A stretch of DNA of 64,000 nucleotides from Planctomycetaceae bacterium (lineage in GTDB: Bacteria > Planctomycetota > Planctomycetia > Planctomycetales > Planctomycetaceae). Under the pieces are notes generated by a model. The model ran no database searches and was not told where the DNA came from. It saw only the letters and a list, made by a program, of their open reading frames with translations. The DNA is taken from assembly GCA_041398825.1 (NCBI GenBank), contig JAWKTX010000011.1, forward strand, positions 204,493-268,492, read 5' to 3'. Shown in pieces: positions 17,385-25,952 of this stretch; position 1 is the first letter of the stretch; every line of letters begins with the position of its first letter. A program made the translations under genes and the position numbers.

Positions 17385-19478
17385 ATGAGTCATCCCAACT
17401 CCCGAACAACTGAAACGGTGACTGCACAACAATGGATGGTTGCAATCGTTGTCGGTTGCGCGCTCGCCGGTGGCGTCTGGAATACGCTGCTGATGGGAGG
17501 CGGGCTTGTCGGGGGCGACACCTATCCCTATTTCTTTCCTCAGAAACAGATGATGGCCGACGCCTTTCATCGTGGCGAGATACCCCTTTGGCATGATCGA
17601 ACCGGCCTTGGATACCCACTGCATGCAGAAAGCCAGGCGGGCATATTCTATCCAACGAATCAGATCCTGTATCGCGTCTTCGATGTTAATCGCGCCTACA
17701 GCCTGAGTGTGATTCTTCACTATGCAGCCGCGTTTACTCTCGCGTGGAGATTCGCTCGCACCCAGACTTTGTCGAATTCGACAGCTCACCTCGCAGCCTT
17801 GATTTATGTCTACGGATGGTTTCCCGCGCGAGTTTCACTGGAATGGAGCATCATAGGCGGAGTCTGGTTTCCGGCAGCACTCTGGATGACGGACCGTTGC
17901 CTGCGTCTGAGAAACCGCCGATCCCTAATCTCACTTGCCGTTGTGCTGGCCATTCATTTACTTGCCGGGCACTTCGCACTTGCATTCGTGACCCAATTGA
18001 CCTGCTGCGTTTACGCCCTGATCCGAACAATATCAACCCCAACGCCTCATCCCGGAAAGCGATTGCCCTCAGCTGCAGGATCCGTCGCAGGCGTGGTCAC
18101 GGCCATCTTGCTGGCGCTGCTGATTTCCTCAGTACAGCTGCTACCGACAATAGAGCTCAAACGCATGAGCCAGCGCGAAGGAACAAACGAGGCTTTTGAT
18201 CCGGCCTATGGCCATATGCCGCCCCTTTATATGACCCAACTCTTCGCATCGTGGTGGTACTGGCACACGCCTGAAATGGTGTTGAGTCGCGCGATTACGA
18301 ATAACAGTCCGCTGAGCATTTCTTCTGCCACAAATCAGGTAGAAGCTCATCTGTATTTCGGGTTAATTCCATTTAGTCTGCTTTTGTGCCTGATTAACCC
18401 CGCAATTCGAGCGAGAGTTCCTCGAAATCAAATACTGACCTGGTGTGCATTACTTTTCTTGTCGCTGATCTACTCCACCGGATGGCTGGTCATTCTGACG
18501 AAATATCTGCCGGGGTTTGGATTCTTCATGGGCCCCGCAAGATACTCAATCGTTGCCGCGCTCGCAGGCGGCATCCTGTCCGCATCGGTGCTCGACACAC
18601 TGGTCAGGAGAAGATCACCGGCCGCACGTCTTGCAGTCATCTCCATCATCGGAGCGGTGACGCTGGCTGACGTTTTGAAATCATCAGAAGCACCTGTGCG
18701 AGATGCTGTTCAGATTGAGGATGCCCCGTACAACTCAATTGAACAAAGCTGGATTCGCGATTTCATTGCGTCCAATGGCGAAGCATACGTTCGGCTGCTG
18801 GCCCCCGGGCCGAACGTTGCAAATCTGTTCGGGACAAGCTGCATCCCACAATACCTGGGAATTGGTCCCGCTGATTACTACACCGACGAAAAGACCTATC
18901 GCACCCAACCTGAATCGGGGACGTCTGCCGTCTTTCCAACCGACGAAGAACTGTCACGTCTCGAACTTCGCGGCGTAACGCATATCCTCACGACAGAATC
19001 AATCGCAGTACCGCACAGCGGCATCGAACTGCTGAACGCCGCGCCAGATGCTTTTCTGAATCGCGTCTGGGGACGAGGAATGGCGCCAGTTTACCTTTAC
19101 AGGATCCGCCGCCAACCGAGTCGAATTACGACAGATCCACCTGAATCCTCCGTCGAACACAAGTGGATCAGCAGAACCCCGCAGAAAGCAGTTTTCGAAT
19201 GCCGGGTTAATCAGTCATGCAGTGTCCAGTTGCTTGAATTGATGTATCCTGGCTGGAAGGTTTACGTTGACGACATCAAAGCGGAAGCTGACCAACCAAA
19301 TGGATTTCGTCGGTCGGTTCGCATTGAACCAGGCACTCACAGGATTGAATGGCGGTTCGAATCAGCATCATTCACCACCGGCTGCCTGTTGAGTACTTTG
19401 GGATTGATGATCGCCATCGCAATGGGGTACCGGGATCACCAGAACACAGGAGTTTCTCTTGAAAGCCGCATACATTAA
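17385..19478 (+). CDS. YfhO-like multi-spanning membrane protein
   Basis: A ~697-residue integral membrane protein with about twelve hydrophobic segments, then an extracytoplasmic C-terminal domain ending in YPGWKVYVDDIKAEAD, FRRSVRIEPGTHRIEWRF and a last membrane span. The YPGWKVYVDG/GxHxIEWxF pattern is that of YfhO-like proteins, which are GT-C-related and in Gram-positives glycosylate wall polymers. Early residues GGDTYPYFFPQ and IPLWHDRTGLGYPLHAESQAGIFYP fit the GT-C first loop. The start is uncertain: 17385 (MSHPNS) sits just before the first span, 17328 is an alternative. The last 20 bases overlap the next gene. Confidence 0.75.
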   Translation: MSHPNSRTTETVTAQQWMVAIVVGCALAGGVWNTLLMGGGLVGGDTYPYFFPQKQMMADAFHRGEIPLWHDRTGLGYPLHAESQAGIFYPTNQILYRVFDVNRAYSLSVILHYAAAFTLAWRFARTQTLSNSTAHLAALIYVYGWFPARVSLEWSIIGGVWFPAALWMTDRCLRLRNRRSLISLAVVLAIHLLAGHFALAFVTQLTCCVYALIRTISTPTPHPGKRLPSAAGSVAGVVTAILLALLISSVQLLPTIELKRMSQREGTNEAFDPAYGHMPPLYMTQLFASWWYWHTPEMVLSRAITNNSPLSISSATNQVEAHLYFGLIPFSLLLCLINPAIRARVPRNQILTWCALLFLSLIYSTGWLVILTKYLPGFGFFMGPARYSIVAALAGGILSASVLDTLVRRRSPAARLAVISIIGAVTLADVLKSSEAPVRDAVQIEDAPYNSIEQSWIRDFIASNGEAYVRLLAPGPNVANLFGTSCIPQYLGIGPADYYTDEKTYRTQPESGTSAVFPTDEELSRLELRGVTHILTTESIAVPHSGIELLNAAPDAFLNRVWGRGMAPVYLYRIRRQPSRITTDPPESSVEHKWISRTPQKAVFECRVNQSCSVQLLELMYPGWKVYVDDIKAEADQPNGFRRSVRIEPGTHRIEWRFESASFTTGCLLSTLGLMIAIAMGYRDHQNTGVSLESRIH

Positions 19479-20469
19479 TCAAACTGGACCGGCCTCTGTC
19501 ATCCGGATTGGAGACTTACCAGAACCCCGGATTCAGGCAGGACAGGTATTGGTCCGCGTTGAAAGTGTCTCTGTCAATCCAATCGATATTTACATTCGAA
19601 GCGGAGCAGTCAAAGCAGAATTGCCCGATCCATATATCATCGGATGCGATCTTTGCGGCGTCATCGAAGCCGTCGGCGAAGGGACTTCCCGGTTCAAAGT
19701 GGGTGATCGAGTCTGGGGCAGCAATCAGGGATTATCCGGCCGACAAGGAACATCCGCCGAATTCTGCGCGGTGGAAGAAAAATGGCTGTATCCCCTGCCC
19801 ACAAATGTGAATGCAGCCACCGCAGCAGCCGGTGCGCTGGTCGGAATTACTGCACATTTGGGACTGTTTCTTCATGCCGGTTTGACAAGCGGTGAAGTCC
19901 TTTTTGTCAACGGCGGAACCGGGGGAGTCGGATCATCGGTCGTGCAGTTTGCCAAAGCTGCAGGTGCAACGGTAATTACCACCGCGGGTTCCGCTCATAA
20001 AGCTGAGGAGTGTCTGTCCATCGGCGCCGACCACGTGATTCAGTATCAAACAGAGAATGTCGCTGCGCGGCTGGCGGATATCACGCAGACAACGGGACCA
20101 ATCAACGTTTGGTTCGAAACACTAAGGAACCCATCGCTGGATCTGGCCGTCTCATGCATGGCCAAAAGAGGACGCATCATTCTGATGGCCGGACGCGATG
20201 CCCGACCGGAATTCCCCGTCGGCCCGTTCTATGTCAAAGACCTGAGAATGATGGGGTTCGCCATGTTTAATGCGTCACCCGAAGAACAGCAACTGGCCGC
20301 CATGGAGATCAATCAATGGATGTCCGCAGGCAAATTTATTCCGCGAATCAGTCGAATCCTGAGCCTCAGTCGCGCGGCAGACGCGCATGAGTTGCAGGAA
20401 GCGAATACGCTGCACGGCGCGGGCACGCTCGCTGGCAAAATCGTTCTGAACATTACAGACGAACAATGA
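19459..20469 (+). CDS. Zinc-independent medium-chain reductase (quinone oxidoreductase type)
   Basis: An NADPH-dependent reductase of the quinone oxidoreductase branch of the MDR superfamily. The 336-residue protein shows VESVSVNPIDIYIRSG, the catalytic-domain stretch IIGCDLCGVIEAVGEG, and the Rossmann motif FVNGGTGGVGSSVVQFAKAAGA. The zinc-ligand cysteines of alcohol dehydrogenases are absent. Translation starts at a TTG (19459) with AGGAG six bases upstream, inside the end of the YfhO-like gene, so the two are probably co-translated. Substrate unknown. Confidence 0.88.
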   Translation: MKAAYINQTGPASVIRIGDLPEPRIQAGQVLVRVESVSVNPIDIYIRSGAVKAELPDPYIIGCDLCGVIEAVGEGTSRFKVGDRVWGSNQGLSGRQGTSAEFCAVEEKWLYPLPTNVNAATAAAGALVGITAHLGLFLHAGLTSGEVLFVNGGTGGVGSSVVQFAKAAGATVITTAGSAHKAEECLSIGADHVIQYQTENVAARLADITQTTGPINVWFETLRNPSLDLAVSCMAKRGRIILMAGRDARPEFPVGPFYVKDLRMMGFAMFNASPEEQQLAAMEINQWMSAGKFIPRISRILSLSRAADAHELQEANTLHGAGTLAGKIVLNITDEQ

Positions 20470-20823
20470 CTCACTCAGCCGGCAAACGCTCTCCACACCC
20501 GGTCGTCCATTGCGCTGGAAAACCGGAGCATTTCTGACGGATGACTCCCGGAAAACGCCAAAGTCACTGAGATTGTGACGATTGGGAGGACCGGGGTGAA
20601 TGCGTACGGCATTCATGCTCAGAGAGTGCCGTCAAAGTCAGCGCAAACCGCGCCGTCTCAATCGGATTCGGGTTGCCACTATGTCGCCGGAATGCCTCAA
20701 AAGAACAGGACGTTGACACGTTTTCGAAGCACAGGTAGAGTCGATGCACAGCCGTTTCAGTTGTGTGCCAGACTGAATGAATGGTGGCTGAAACTGAAGT
20801 GCAGACAAAGTGTGAACGGAACC

Positions 20824-21468
20824 ATGACAACCAAAAATCAGGGCGTCGCAATCCCTTCATATTCTATCTGCCCTGAGGGTTTCATTCACAGCCGCAGTTG
20901 GACGGCCCTCAAATGGACGGCCGTACTTCTGCTCACGACGCTGGCCGGAATTCAGGCTGTGTCCGCTTCAGACGGTGGGACGGAAGCGGACTGGAAACCA
21001 TCTGTTAGCTCGGCCCAATGGAATTACATTGTCATTCATCATTCTGCAACGACGTCAGGTTCAGTGGAGTCCATTCATGAAAACCACCGACGCCGCAGGG
21101 ACGCGATGGGAAACCCATGGCTCGGCATCGGGTACCACTTTGTCATCGGAAACGGAAATGGAATGCCGGATGGCCACATCGCTCCCACGTTTCGCTGGCA
21201 GGAACAGATACACGGAGCCCATTCGGGAAATGCAGAATTCAACATGCGTGGAATCGGAATTTGCCTGATTGGTCACTTTGAGGAAAACCAGCCAACCGCT
21301 CTGCAGCTTTCGTCAGCAAAGCGGCTGATTAAGACATTGAGTATCCGCTACAACATCGGCGGATCACAGATCGTTGGACACTCCGCAGTCCGAGCAACCT
21401 CCTGTCCGGGGAAACTATTTCCGATGCAGGAAATGCGAGAATCTGCGGCCAGGAAGAATCACGGATGA
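20824..21468 (+). CDS. Secreted N-acetylmuramoyl-L-alanine amidase (Amidase_2/PGRP)
   Basis: Cleaves the amide bond between muramic acid and the peptide stem. The ~214-residue form has a signal peptide (WTAVLLLTTLAGIQAVSA) and an Amidase_2 domain: IVIHHSATTSG (first zinc His), GIGYHFVIGNGNGMPDG, GAHSGNAEFN (second His region) and HSAVRATSCPGKLFP (the Cys ligand). This set matches zinc amidases and animal PGRPs. The open frame begins at 20575, but the signal peptide favours 20824. Planctomycete walls contain peptidoglycan, so a remodelling role is reasonable. Confidence 0.85.
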   Translation: MTTKNQGVAIPSYSICPEGFIHSRSWTALKWTAVLLLTTLAGIQAVSASDGGTEADWKPSVSSAQWNYIVIHHSATTSGSVESIHENHRRRRDAMGNPWLGIGYHFVIGNGNGMPDGHIAPTFRWQEQIHGAHSGNAEFNMRGIGICLIGHFEENQPTALQLSSAKRLIKTLSIRYNIGGSQIVGHSAVRATSCPGKLFPMQEMRESAARKNHG

Positions 21469-21616
21469 TGGAGTCTGACTCCAGGATTGTTTTGGAAAAA
21501 TCGTTTCGTTCCTCCCCTCACAGAACGCCGTCGTTTGAATTCTGAACCGGATTATCCGGGCGAACCTGCCAGCGTTCCTGAACTCGCAAACCGTCAATTC
21601 ACGGAAGTCACAAGTT

Positions 21617-22423
21617 ATGTTTAATCGCGTCCGCAGCTTCTCACACGCAACCACGGATTCGTCGTTGTATGGTCCCGAGTTTGACGCCGCGCAGCTACCA
21701 GTTGAATTGCGCGAGATGTACGAGAACTGGGCGCAGTCAGAAGATGCCGGCGCGTTTATGAATGACGCTGTGGCAGAATCGGACTGGCCAATCACAATCT
21801 TCGTTCCCCAGCGTTATGAAGAATGTTACGCCTACCCATTGATCATCTGGCTCCACAGCGACGATACAGACGAAGATCAGCTTGAAGACGTCATGGAAGC
21901 CATCAGCCCGCAGAATTACGTCGGCTTGTCACTGCGTGGAAATCATTTCGAACGGCGAACCGGTGGTTATCGCTGGAATATGGAATCAGCCCATTTTGGA
22001 AATGTGCCACTTCCTGAACTGCTGCATGTCACGACGTGTCGAATGCGAAAGGCATTTCATATCCACAGCGAACGAATCTTTCTGGCAGGCTCCGGCAGTG
22101 GTGCTGATGCCGCGCTTCAATTGCTGGTGCACAAGTCCGAATGGTTTGCGGGAGCGATCCTTCTGGACCCTATCGGAAAGCCGGATTCAATTCGCGGCGA
22201 ACGATTGACCGGGATTTGCAGCAAGGCCATCCTTCAAACACAGTCCCGCGCAGCGAACCCGGAACAACTTGCAAGGAACCTCGAGGCTGTTCGGTTGCTC
22301 CGATCCGCGGGCGCTCGTGTCAAAGTCGAACTGACCGATACTGCCATCGACCCAACGGGCGACAATATGCGGTTCCTGGACCACTGGATCATGAATCAAT
22401 TGAACGGAACTGCGCTGGTCTGA
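21617..22423 (+). CDS. Phospholipase/carboxylesterase-like alpha/beta hydrolase, probably inactive
   Basis: The 268-residue protein follows the carboxylesterase fold: PLIIWLHSDDTDED where actives have an HGxG-type loop, NYVGLSLRGNH, and the elbow IFLAGSGSGADAAL. Compared with the canonical LGGFSQGA of the paralogue at 41486-42217, the nucleophile serine position is Gly160 (Ser159 and Ser161 flank it). The C-terminal His motif (GGHTIP in the paralogue) reads DPTGDNM. It may be a non-catalytic binding protein, or one neighbouring serine may serve. It stands alone with a terminator behind it. Confidence 0.7.
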   Translation: MFNRVRSFSHATTDSSLYGPEFDAAQLPVELREMYENWAQSEDAGAFMNDAVAESDWPITIFVPQRYEECYAYPLIIWLHSDDTDEDQLEDVMEAISPQNYVGLSLRGNHFERRTGGYRWNMESAHFGNVPLPELLHVTTCRMRKAFHIHSERIFLAGSGSGADAALQLLVHKSEWFAGAILLDPIGKPDSIRGERLTGICSKAILQTQSRAANPEQLARNLEAVRLLRSAGARVKVELTDTAIDPTGDNMRFLDHWIMNQLNGTALV

Positions 22424-22449
22424 ACACTCGCAGCATTTCGCAGGAGACA

Positions 22450-22482
22450 GCGGGGACGTGACAATGTCGCGTCCCCGTTTCG
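22450..22482 (+). terminator. Terminator-like hairpin after the alpha/beta hydrolase
   Basis: The stem GGGGACG/CGTCCCC encloses an 11-base loop and is followed by GTTTCGTT. It lies 27 bases after the stop of the plus-strand gene and ahead of the convergent SpoVG gene. Confidence 0.7.
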
Positions 22483-22530
22483 TTCCATTCAGGTTTGGTT
22501 CCATTCAGCATCGCACCATCGTGCGGAGAC

Positions 22531-22983
22531 TCAATTTACCTTTGAGTTTTGATGGGCACCGCGGACGGAATCATCAAAATCATCGTAGCGACAAACATAG
22601 CCTGGCCTGGCCGCCAGTTCTCTTTCTTCTTCGAAGGCGGCCAGCACTGCTGTTTCAATTCGATCGCGGCATTGAGCGTTGATCGGATGGGCGATGTCAG
22701 CAAAAAGACGAGGCTTTGCGCCGTCCTGCCTGTGGTGACTTGTTTCGGGGAGGCGCGTCCCACAGTGGGAACAATGACGTGCCTTCACGTCGTTCTTTGC
22801 TGAACAACGGTTACATTTCTCCATCAACTTCCGGCTTGGCATCGCCACAAAATGCCCGCGCTGCCCCTCAATGATTTTGAGGTCGCGAACCACGAATTCT
22901 GAGTCGAAGGTCACGGAGCAGAATGCACGCAAACGATCGTCGAGATCAGTGACCAGCTTTATGCGTACCTCAGTAATTTCCAC
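22531..22983 (-). CDS. SpoVG-family RNA/DNA-binding protein with an inserted zinc ribbon
   Basis: SpoVG proteins bind nucleic acid and tune expression in many bacteria. Residues 1-52 (MEITEVRIKL, LRAFCSVTFDSEFVVRDLKIIEG, HFVAMPSRK) are a clear SpoVG core. Then an unusual insert carries CNRC and CSHCG (Cys57, 60, 71, 74), a four-cysteine zinc ribbon, before the SpoVG C-terminal part resumes (FADIAHPINAQCRDRIETAVLAAF). The product is 150 residues against ~90-100 for Firmicute SpoVG. Translation starts at GTG (22983) behind AGGGGAT, a good ribosome site. Confidence 0.88.
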   Translation of the reverse strand: MEITEVRIKLVTDLDDRLRAFCSVTFDSEFVVRDLKIIEGQRGHFVAMPSRKLMEKCNRCSAKNDVKARHCSHCGTRLPETSHHRQDGAKPRLFADIAHPINAQCRDRIETAVLAAFEEERELAARPGYVCRYDDFDDSVRGAHQNSKVN

Positions 22984-23481
22984 TTCAATCCCCTACCTGC
23001 ACTGCAACAACGACTCTTACGTGTAACCAGCCTCAGTGAACCATTACACATGATCGACCAATACAGCCTGAATTTGAGGTGCTTTCCATTGGAAAACTCG
23101 CCCCTCACACCAGGCACATCCCAAACACCGTAATGGCCCACTTAAACATCCGCCAAAGCCACGACGGTTTCGATGAGGCTCATCACCCCAACTCCGAAAT
23201 CCCGAGAGCATCGCAGTTTCTACAACATCTCCCACTCTTTCGAATGTTGATAATGCGTAAGGGCGGGAAATCCCCACCATGTTAGCCAATCACATCTCAA
23301 TTCTGCGACTTGACTTTGTTGCATTGCCATCACCTTCCTGGAAGCAACAACAATACCCATCTCTGGAATGGGCGACTTCGCACACTATCAATTCTTTCAC
23401 AGACATGATTCTGATGATATTCCGCAGTATAATCCCCGTCTAATCTCGATCACCAGCTTCAAAATTCAGGTCTCGAACTCC
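22984..23481. other. Divergent intergenic region, SpoVG / DUF2760 operon
   Basis: Nearly 500 bases between divergent genes. Short frames here are unsupported. It should hold the promoter of the chaperone operon, but I could not identify a heat-shock operator or a strong promoter. Base composition is more AT-rich around 23290-23460 than the flanking genes. Confidence 0.45.
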
Positions 23482-24015
23482 ATGGGTAGATTCTCACTTG
23501 CATGGCGCATCCTTACAAATGCGGCCTTTTCTGATAACGTAACACAGCTGCTCTCAGCAGCTCCGACAACGAAACCGACCGCTGAAATACCAGAAAAACC
23601 AGCGATTCCGGTGCCTCCGAAACCCGCTCGCAGTGAAGCAATCTCGCTTTTGGCTGCGTTACAGCGAGAAGGCCGATTCCTGGATTTCCTGCAGGAACCA
23701 CTCGAACAGTATACTGACGCGCAGGTAGGCGCAGCTGTTCGTGACATTCATCGAGACTGCAAGGCAGTTCTCGAACGTCAGTTCGCTCTGCGACCAGTTG
23801 TTCAGGAAAATGAGGGTGAAAAAGTTGATCTCGGAGCAAACCCTGATCCCGGTATGTACAAATTGAGTGGATCCATCAGCGAACAGGGTGTGACAAGAGG
23901 AACGCTTGTCCATCATGGTTGGGTTGCCACAAGATGTGAAGTGCCCGTCTGGAATGGCTCTCCGGAAACATCCAGCATTGTTGCCCCCGCCGAAATCGAA
24001 CTCGATCGCGTCTAA
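23482..24015 (+). CDS. DUF2760-family protein
   Basis: A 177-residue protein with the DUF2760 signature: SEAISLLAALQREGRFLDFLQEPLEQYTDAQVGAAVRDIHRDCKAVLERQF followed by LSGSISEQGVTRGTLVHHGW. The N-terminus (MGRFSLAWRIL) precedes a Pro/Lys-rich linker. The family is of unknown function but is known to sit next to Hsp70-like genes, as here, with 40 bases to the next start. It is the first gene of a four-gene operon. In-frame ATG at 23368 is a less likely start. Confidence 0.85.
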   Translation: MGRFSLAWRILTNAAFSDNVTQLLSAAPTTKPTAEIPEKPAIPVPPKPARSEAISLLAALQREGRFLDFLQEPLEQYTDAQVGAAVRDIHRDCKAVLERQFALRPVVQENEGEKVDLGANPDPGMYKLSGSISEQGVTRGTLVHHGWVATRCEVPVWNGSPETSSIVAPAEIELDRV

Positions 24016-24055
24016 CTGTCTATGGCTGTCAAGTCAGCAGAAACCCGGCCTTCAA

Positions 24056-25891
24056 ATGACCAGTGAATTTGCAATTGGAATTGACCTTGGAACCACGAAT
24101 TGTGTGCTCGCCTATACACCTCTGGATTCAGAGGACTCCGGCACTCGTTTGCTTCCGTTTCCGCAAGTGACAGCACCGCAAACGACTGAAGCGAGGACGT
24201 CGTTGCCTTCGTTTCTTTATCTCGCGACACAGCCAGAAGCGGAACACAAGGCATTTTCGTTGCCATGGTCTGACTCCTCGACCTTCGCAGTGGGAGCGGT
24301 TGCCAGGGATCTATCGGCGCAGTTTCCTGATCGCACCGTAGCGGCAGCAAAGTCGTGGCTATGCCACAGCAAGGTAGACCGGCATCAGGCGTTGCTTCCG
24401 TGGAACGCACCTGCTGACGTTCCCAAAATCTCACCGGTGGTGGCTGCCCAGCGTTATCTCGAACATATTGTCTCGTCCTGGAACCAGCAGTTTCCCGGGC
24501 AACGGCTGGCAGCCCAGAAGGTTGTCCTGACTGTTCCGGCATCTTTCGATGCCAGTGCAAGAGAATTAACTCGCGAAGCAGCCGTCGCGGCCGGGCTCCC
24601 TAAAGACCTGGTTCTGCTCGAAGAACCACAGGCAGCCATGTACGCATGGCTGAATTCTGTTGGGGACAAGTGGAGGAAGCAGGTTTCTCTGGGAGACCGT
24701 ATCCTTGTCTGCGATATCGGTGGAGGCACAACGGACCTGACACTGGTTGAAGTAGCGGAAGAAGAAGGGGATCTTCAGCTCAGGAGGATTGCCGTCGGGA
24801 GCCACCTGCTTGTTGGTGGCGACAACATGGATCTCGCACTTGCGTTCCGGGTCGCAGCATTGTTTGCCGAGAAGGGAGTCAACCTTGACCCATGGCAGTC
24901 CATTTCACTCTGGCACTCATGCCGAAATGCCAAGGAAGCACTTCTTGCATCAGATGGCCCGGAGACCCACACGATATCGATTCCCGGGCGAAGCAGCCGA
25001 CTCATCGGGGGCCTGGTTTCTGTTGAGGTCTCTCGAAAAGAAGCAGCAGAACTGCTGCTGGCCGGCTTTTTTCCGTCGTGCCAGATGACGGATAAGCCTG
25101 TCCGACAACGGACATCAGGATTCCAGGAGATCGGACTGCCTTACGAATCAGACACGGCCGTCACGCGCCACATGGCTGCGTTTCTGCAACAACACTGTGC
25201 TGACAGTCCCGTCACGCACATCATCTTCAACGGTGGCGTTTTCAAGTCAGAACAACTTCGATCCGCGATCGTTAATCAACTGCATTCCTGGTTTCCCAAA
25301 CGACCGCCGCACGTCATTGAAGGATCAGAGGACCTTGACAACGCAGTCAGTCGTGGAGCCTGTTTTTTTGGGTGGAGCCGGGCGAACGGTGGTATTCGAA
25401 TCCGCGGTGGGACGGCTCGCTCCTACTACGTTGGTATTGAGACGGCAGGACTCGCGATCCCCGGAGCACCACGACCGCTGAAAGCCCTCTGCGTCGTCCC
25501 CCACGGAATGGAAGAGGGAACGGAAATTGATGTTCCATCGGGGGCCATTGGATTGATCGTGGGCGAACCAGCTCGGTTCCGTTTTTTCAGTTCGGCCACC
25601 CGATGTGCGGATGCACCGGGCAATCAGCTGGATCGATGGAACGCGGATGAAATGACAGAGACCGACTCCATGGAAGCTACCCTGCCAGCCGACCCGGATT
25701 CGCCGGATGAGTATATCCCCGTCCGTTTTCAGTCGAGGATTACCGAACTGGGTATCCTTGAACTCTGGTGCGTGAATGACGAAACAGGCCGGCAATGGAA
25801 ACTGGAATTCAGCGTGCGAGACGACGCAGAATCCACTACGGCCTCATCCGGTGAACTCACGGAAGTATCTCGATCATCCAACGGTTCGTGA
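24056..25891 (+). CDS. Hsp70-family ATPase, first copy
   Basis: A DnaK-like ATPase of 611 residues. The nucleotide-binding domain is intact: FAIGIDLGTTNCVLAYT (phosphate 1), VVLTVPASFDASARELTREAA, EEPQAAMYAWL, ILVCDIGGGTTDLTLVEV (phosphate 2) and IIFNGGVFKSE (adenosine motif). Its C-terminal ~130 residues are beta-rich but lack a recognisable DnaK substrate-binding lid. The start at 24056 matches the family; the frame runs further upstream into the DUF2760 gene. It is 61 bases ahead of a second Hsp70-like gene. Clients and co-chaperones are unknown. Confidence 0.92.
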   Translation: MTSEFAIGIDLGTTNCVLAYTPLDSEDSGTRLLPFPQVTAPQTTEARTSLPSFLYLATQPEAEHKAFSLPWSDSSTFAVGAVARDLSAQFPDRTVAAAKSWLCHSKVDRHQALLPWNAPADVPKISPVVAAQRYLEHIVSSWNQQFPGQRLAAQKVVLTVPASFDASARELTREAAVAAGLPKDLVLLEEPQAAMYAWLNSVGDKWRKQVSLGDRILVCDIGGGTTDLTLVEVAEEEGDLQLRRIAVGSHLLVGGDNMDLALAFRVAALFAEKGVNLDPWQSISLWHSCRNAKEALLASDGPETHTISIPGRSSRLIGGLVSVEVSRKEAAELLLAGFFPSCQMTDKPVRQRTSGFQEIGLPYESDTAVTRHMAAFLQQHCADSPVTHIIFNGGVFKSEQLRSAIVNQLHSWFPKRPPHVIEGSEDLDNAVSRGACFFGWSRANGGIRIRGGTARSYYVGIETAGLAIPGAPRPLKALCVVPHGMEEGTEIDVPSGAIGLIVGEPARFRFFSSATRCADAPGNQLDRWNADEMTETDSMEATLPADPDSPDEYIPVRFQSRITELGILELWCVNDETGRQWKLEFSVRDDAESTTASSGELTEVSRSSNGS

Positions 25892-25952
25892 GGGCGCAGG
25901 CACGTTGACCACGGCTTTAAACGATACAGATCTCGTGACCCCGAATGCCGCA

